Assembly: GCA_021797855.1 (NCBI GenBank)
Contig: JAJZYX010000004.1
Location: forward strand, 22,918-86,917
Direction: 5' to 3'
DNA: 64,000 nucleotides
Source of the DNA: Thermoplasmata archaeon
GTDB lineage: Archaea > Thermoplasmatota > Thermoplasmata > Thermoplasmatales > GCA-001856825
Below the pieces are notes generated by a model. That model was not told where the DNA came from and did not search any database. It saw only the letters and a list, made by a program, of their open reading frames with translations. The translations under genes and the position numbers were made by a program. Shown here one piece after another: positions 61,275 through 64,000 of the stretch; within the stretch, counting starts at the first letter, position 1, and the number at the start of each line of letters is the position of its first letter.

Positions 61275-62459
61275 TTGAGGAGTGGTCTAAGGAATATCTA
61301 CATCTACACATTCTTCTACTCGTTCCTTCTTCTTAATCCGATTTGGGTATTGTACCTCCTTGACCTCGGCTATAGTATCTTTTACGTTACGGTTCTTGAC
61401 GTAGTCTTCTACCTTTCTATAGTTCTCGCTAGCGTCCCTATGGGAAGGGTAACGGACGCGGTGGGCAGGAGGGCTGCGCTTCTCATCTCCTCCATCCTCA
61501 CAGGGATTGGAATACTATTTTTTGGCCTATTCCAGTCATTTACAGGCATAGCCATTAGCTACGTAGTATGGGGCGTCGGTGTGGCCATTAACTCAAGCGC
61601 GTTGGAGAGTGTAACCTACGAGTATTCCGAGTCTCACAACCTCAAATATCTTAGGATAATAGGTGCAGTGAACTTCCTTTCAGCCCTATCAGTAGCCATA
61701 GCTTCCCTTATTGGCGGGTTTGTAGGCGAGTACATAGGGTTGAGAGTTGTGGTAATTTTGACAGCCGCAGTGGTGATCTTCTCGTCCTTTTACACTATAA
61801 AACTAAGGGAAAGGACGAGGGAAAAACCACATGCCAAGGTCGCTCTCAAACTGGGGCAATACGTCAAGGATAGAAGGATATTGAGCATTATACTTCTCAG
61901 GGTCGCCCTCCTGTTGAACTTCAACATGATGCTGATATTCAAGCAGCCTTATTACAAGGCCTTGGGCATAGGTACTGGGCTCATAGGAGTGATTTTCTTT
62001 GCTGACGTCATTCTAAGGGGACTGGCTTCTTTGAACACACAGAGATTTGCCTTCATCGCTAAAAACAGGTTCTTTGCCATGCTATTTTTCACGTCCCTCA
62101 CGTTCTTCACAATCTACGTCCCCGGGCTGATCGAGAGTTACGTCTCGTTGTTCTTTCTGATACTTAATTCTGTCATATTTGGATTTTACTCTAACATACT
62201 CAGCGAAGAAGTCAATATACTGGTTCCCTCAGACGTAAGAGCCACGGTTCTATCGGTTATATTTCTCGCAAGTTCTCTCCTGACAGCATTTGCAGAACCA
62301 TTCCTTGGGTATTCAGCGTCAGTAATAGGTCTCGAAAAGACACTTCTGATATTCAGCGTCATCTTTCTTGCCATCTCGACTTTGGCAATACTCATCCACA
62401 TCAAGGGCAGAGAATATTGGGAATTCAGGCTGGTTCCAGATAATAACCATGGAAACTAA
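61275..62459 (+). CDS. MFS transporter
   Basis: The 394-residue protein has about 12 membrane segments with the MFS loop motif VPMGRVTDAVGRRAAL after the second helix. It follows the glucose dehydrogenase gene by 22 bases and uses TTG 61275 after GGGAG, so it is probably the last gene of the Entner-Doudoroff operon. It may import the sugar or sugar acid handled there. The first 30 residues are aromatic-rich and sit in the membrane. Confidence 0.82.
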   Translation: MRSGLRNIYIYTFFYSFLLLNPIWVLYLLDLGYSIFYVTVLDVVFYLSIVLASVPMGRVTDAVGRRAALLISSILTGIGILFFGLFQSFTGIAISYVVWGVGVAINSSALESVTYEYSESHNLKYLRIIGAVNFLSALSVAIASLIGGFVGEYIGLRVVVILTAAVVIFSSFYTIKLRERTREKPHAKVALKLGQYVKDRRILSIILLRVALLLNFNMMLIFKQPYYKALGIGTGLIGVIFFADVILRGLASLNTQRFAFIAKNRFFAMLFFTSLTFFTIYVPGLIESYVSLFFLILNSVIFGFYSNILSEEVNILVPSDVRATVLSVIFLASSLLTAFAEPFLGYSASVIGLEKTLLIFSVIFLAISTLAILIHIKGREYWEFRLVPDNNHGN

Positions 62460-63001
62460 ACATTGACGAGACGGAAGGCCTCCTCTTTAAGAGATTGTAG
62501 CATGTTCCCTGGTAAAGGATATTCGAAGTTCCAATTACCTGCTTCTCTAATGAAATTGCAGAGTATCCCCTTTGCCGTCCTGAAAATCCTCATAGAGTTT
62601 GCCATGTTTTCCATCTGGTAATGAACCATAGACACACAGATAAGGATGACGCCATGAAAGAACGTGCTTACATCCCCTTGAAAATGCCTCCACAAATCTT
62701 CAAAGATCTCATGTGACAGCCAGTATTTCTCTTCCTGCATCGAATAAAATCCATAAGTGATGGCATTTCTAACATCCTCAGCGGTATTTAGGGGTAACGT
62801 CTCTCCTCTCTTGAAAACACACAAATCTTCTGCAGCCAAATGCGTGGCAACGTACTCTAGCCCTTCCCCGACGCTGGAAAATCGGAGGTCAAACTCCATA
62901 TGCATTTTTCCCTTCCTAACTATGAGGGACTCATTACCAAGGTAGCTGTTCTGACTTCCAGAAGAGGAAAAAATTAGAATCCGTGTATTCCAGTCGCGCA
63001 T
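62456..63001 (-). CDS. DUF309 protein with N-terminal extension
   Basis: Residues about 95-165 of this 181-residue protein carry the DUF309 signature AITYGFYSMQEEKYWLSHEI with FEDLWRHFQGDVSTFFHGV and VHYQMENMANSMRIFRTAK, an all-helical fold of unknown function. The N-terminal ninety residues are a beta-rich extension not typical of the family. ATG 63001 is favoured because TTTAAA (63023-63028) is 24 bases ahead; the in-frame ATG at 63019 is too close to it. Its last 4 bases overlap the MFS gene end. Confidence 0.7.
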   Translation of the reverse strand: MRDWNTRILIFSSSGSQNSYLGNESLIVRKGKMHMEFDLRFSSVGEGLEYVATHLAAEDLCVFKRGETLPLNTAEDVRNAITYGFYSMQEEKYWLSHEIFEDLWRHFQGDVSTFFHGVILICVSMVHYQMENMANSMRIFRTAKGILCNFIREAGNWNFEYPLPGNMLQSLKEEAFRLVNV

Positions 63002-63182
63002 TGAATGAGAACCAATCATGAGTTTAAATCTTATACCTCAAAACCTGAGTGCGTGTTCCCTGATTCATAGACTCATGGTGTGAGTCTTATAATGTTATAC
63101 AAATCCTAGTTGGCATCATGGAATGTTTATTTTCCTTGTCAATTTTCTTCATAACTCAAACGCTTCTTGATTCCGGCTCCAG

Positions 63183-63686
63183 TTACTTTTCTATCTTACC
63201 ATACTCTCTGCCGTTAATAACGAGAAATCCAGAAACCTCACATGCCTTACCTAGGGTATTCGTTACATAGCAGTCAGAACTAGCATTCATAGCTAATTTT
63301 CTAATAGTTTCGTGGTCTTCATTTGAGTGTATATTCACTATGTAGCTTATTTTTGAGAATGACCTTGGTCGGCTTACATAGAATTCTCCCTCTACTTTTA
63401 TTTCCAAATGGTTCAATTCAATATTACTTGAAGCCGCCCACTCAGCGTAATGAATCATCTGGCACATTCCAAGGCTGGATAGAAAATAGGCTAGAGGACT
63501 TGGTCCTTCCTCCTGTGATTTCCATGAAAAGTTTTGGTCAATAGTTTTCGCAACAGATTCCATATTGTCTCCCTTGACCACATTTACTGTCATCTTTGAC
63601 TTTACGCTTCCGATTCTGTCTGCATTGGAGAATTTTATCATCCTTTCTTTCATCCTTTCAACAAAATCCCGGCTGAAATTAACCAT
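63183..63686 (-). CDS. OsmC-family protein
   Basis: The 167-residue protein has the OsmC pattern with cysteines in LSSLGMCQMIHYAEW and ASSDCYVTNTLGKA. The second motif carries an extra Cys in GKACEVSGF. Its N-terminus (MVNFSRDFVERMKERMIKFS) extends beyond the other OsmC in this window. A peroxide-reducing or thiol role is inferred from the family. Confidence 0.8.
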   Translation of the reverse strand: MVNFSRDFVERMKERMIKFSNADRIGSVKSKMTVNVVKGDNMESVAKTIDQNFSWKSQEEGPSPLAYFLSSLGMCQMIHYAEWAASSNIELNHLEIKVEGEFYVSRPRSFSKISYIVNIHSNEDHETIRKLAMNASSDCYVTNTLGKACEVSGFLVINGREYGKIEK

Positions 63687-63845
63687 ATTTTTGGAACCAA
63701 CATTGTATTTAATAGAATGCAGTCAACAGTTGACAGTCATTACATTAACACAATGTTACCAAGTGCTGTGATTTCTATCTGTAGTCTTCCCCTTGAGTAC
63801 CTGTTGACCGTGAACGTATTAATACCGACAAAAATTTTTCATCAG

Positions 63846-63950
63846 GTGATAGATTTGGCAGATGAAAAATATTTCTGTAAGGCATGCAATATGAGTTTTT
63901 CTACGCAGGAAGAACTTCAGGAGCATGGCAAGAAATATCATATGCACTGA
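63846..63950 (+). CDS. 34-residue single C2H2 zinc-finger protein
   Basis: From GTG 63846 the frame gives a 34-residue protein ending CNMSFSTQEELQEHGKKYH plus MH, preceded by EKYFCKA. C11, C14, H27 and H32 fit the classical C-x2-C-x12-H-x4-H finger, with the hydrophobic core F and L in place. TATTAATA about 25 bases ahead supports a leaderless start. The frame continues upstream to an ATG at 63717, but that part is low-complexity and precedes the promoter. A T-rich tract follows at 63977-63995. Confidence 0.65.
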   Translation: MIDLADEKYFCKACNMSFSTQEELQEHGKKYHMH

Positions 63951-63976
63951 AAGGCAACTTAATTGTTTTAAATCAA

Positions 63977-63995
63977 TTTCTTTTTTTACCTTTTT
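63977..63995 (+). terminator. T-rich tract after the zinc-finger gene
   Basis: TTTC followed by seven T, ACC and five T, about 27 bases after the stop codon. Such pyrimidine-rich runs commonly end archaeal transcripts. Confidence 0.45.
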
Positions 63996-64000
63996 GTAAA

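Overview
The window is one continuous piece of archaeal chromosome, densely packed with about 78 protein genes. It points to the Thermoplasmatales and relatives (acidophilic, cell-wall-less Euryarchaeota). The evidence is the archaeal exosome/proteasome super-operon, sn-glycerol-1-phosphate dehydrogenase, archaeal ribosomal proteins L37Ae, L21e and L10e, RNA polymerase subunits P and F, aIF5A, diphthine synthase, archaeal-type riboflavin synthase, and a proteasome alpha subunit whose N-terminus closely resembles that of Thermoplasma. A non-phosphorylative Entner-Doudoroff gene set and a sulfosugar synthase fit the same lineage. Arginine is mostly AGG/AGA. Many genes look leaderless: a TATA-like box lies about 22-30 bases before the start codon. 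Downstream operon genes often use GTG or TTG and overlap the previous stop.

Layout. 1-7993: end of a CoA-biosynthesis gene, FAD synthase, an acetyltransferase preceded by a tiny acidic reading frame, DUF2130, DUF998, a hydrolase, a ribbon-helix-helix-like protein, a TSUP/DUF1634 transporter pair and malic enzyme. 8089-10786: a three-gene SPFH/zinc-ribbon cassette. 11069-15809: M61 peptidase, family-5 uracil-DNA glycosylase, trehalose-phosphatase and a Hef-like helicase. 15926-20247: a sugar and glycan group (membrane glycosyltransferase, GHMP sugar kinase, UDP-sulfoquinovose synthase, nucleotidyltransferase). 20367-26341: cation exchanger, ribB-ribC-ribH operon, valS, a zinc-ribbon protein and a PPC-domain protein. 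26524-30434: membrane protein, phosphatase, thiL, phosphoesterase, dph5. 30502-37471: psmA-SBDS-rrp4-rrp41-rrp42-L37Ae-rpoP-pus10-L21e-rpoF-DUF655-ksgA. 37449-42042 (minus strand): YchF-type GTPase, UPF0179, egsA, ahcY and a riboflavin-pathway reductase. 42182-44091: DtxR/MntR regulator and NRAMP-related transporter with a palindromic operator. 44237-53487: purB, site-2 protease, OsmC, aIF5A-agmatinase-DUF835, L10e, RFC small subunit, Hjc, SAM decarboxylase and a single-strand DNA-binding protein. 53497-57316: HNH nuclease, DedA, M50, MscS and UPF0173. 57359-62459: ROK sugar kinase, gluconate dehydratase, a cyclase-family hydrolase, glucose dehydrogenase and an MFS transporter. The window ends with DUF309, OsmC and a 34-residue C2H2 zinc-finger protein.

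The observations most worth following: (i) the 420-base gap before aIF5A, where bases 48092-48175 can fold into a three-way-junction RNA whose closing strand can alternatively pair perfectly (10 bp) with 48270-48279; (ii) a metal-dependent cyclase-family hydrolase placed exactly where the Entner-Doudoroff branch needs a gluconolactonase; (iii) perfect palindromes at the promoters of the DtxR-type regulator, the riboflavin operon and UPF0173; (iv) an acidic 19-codon reading frame with a strong ribosome binding site just ahead of a GNAT acetyltransferase; (v) the archaeal SPFH/zinc-ribbon cassette; and (vi) a 240-base AT-rich island between SAM decarboxylase and the SSB gene. No tRNA, rRNA, CRISPR array or insertion sequence was recognised.
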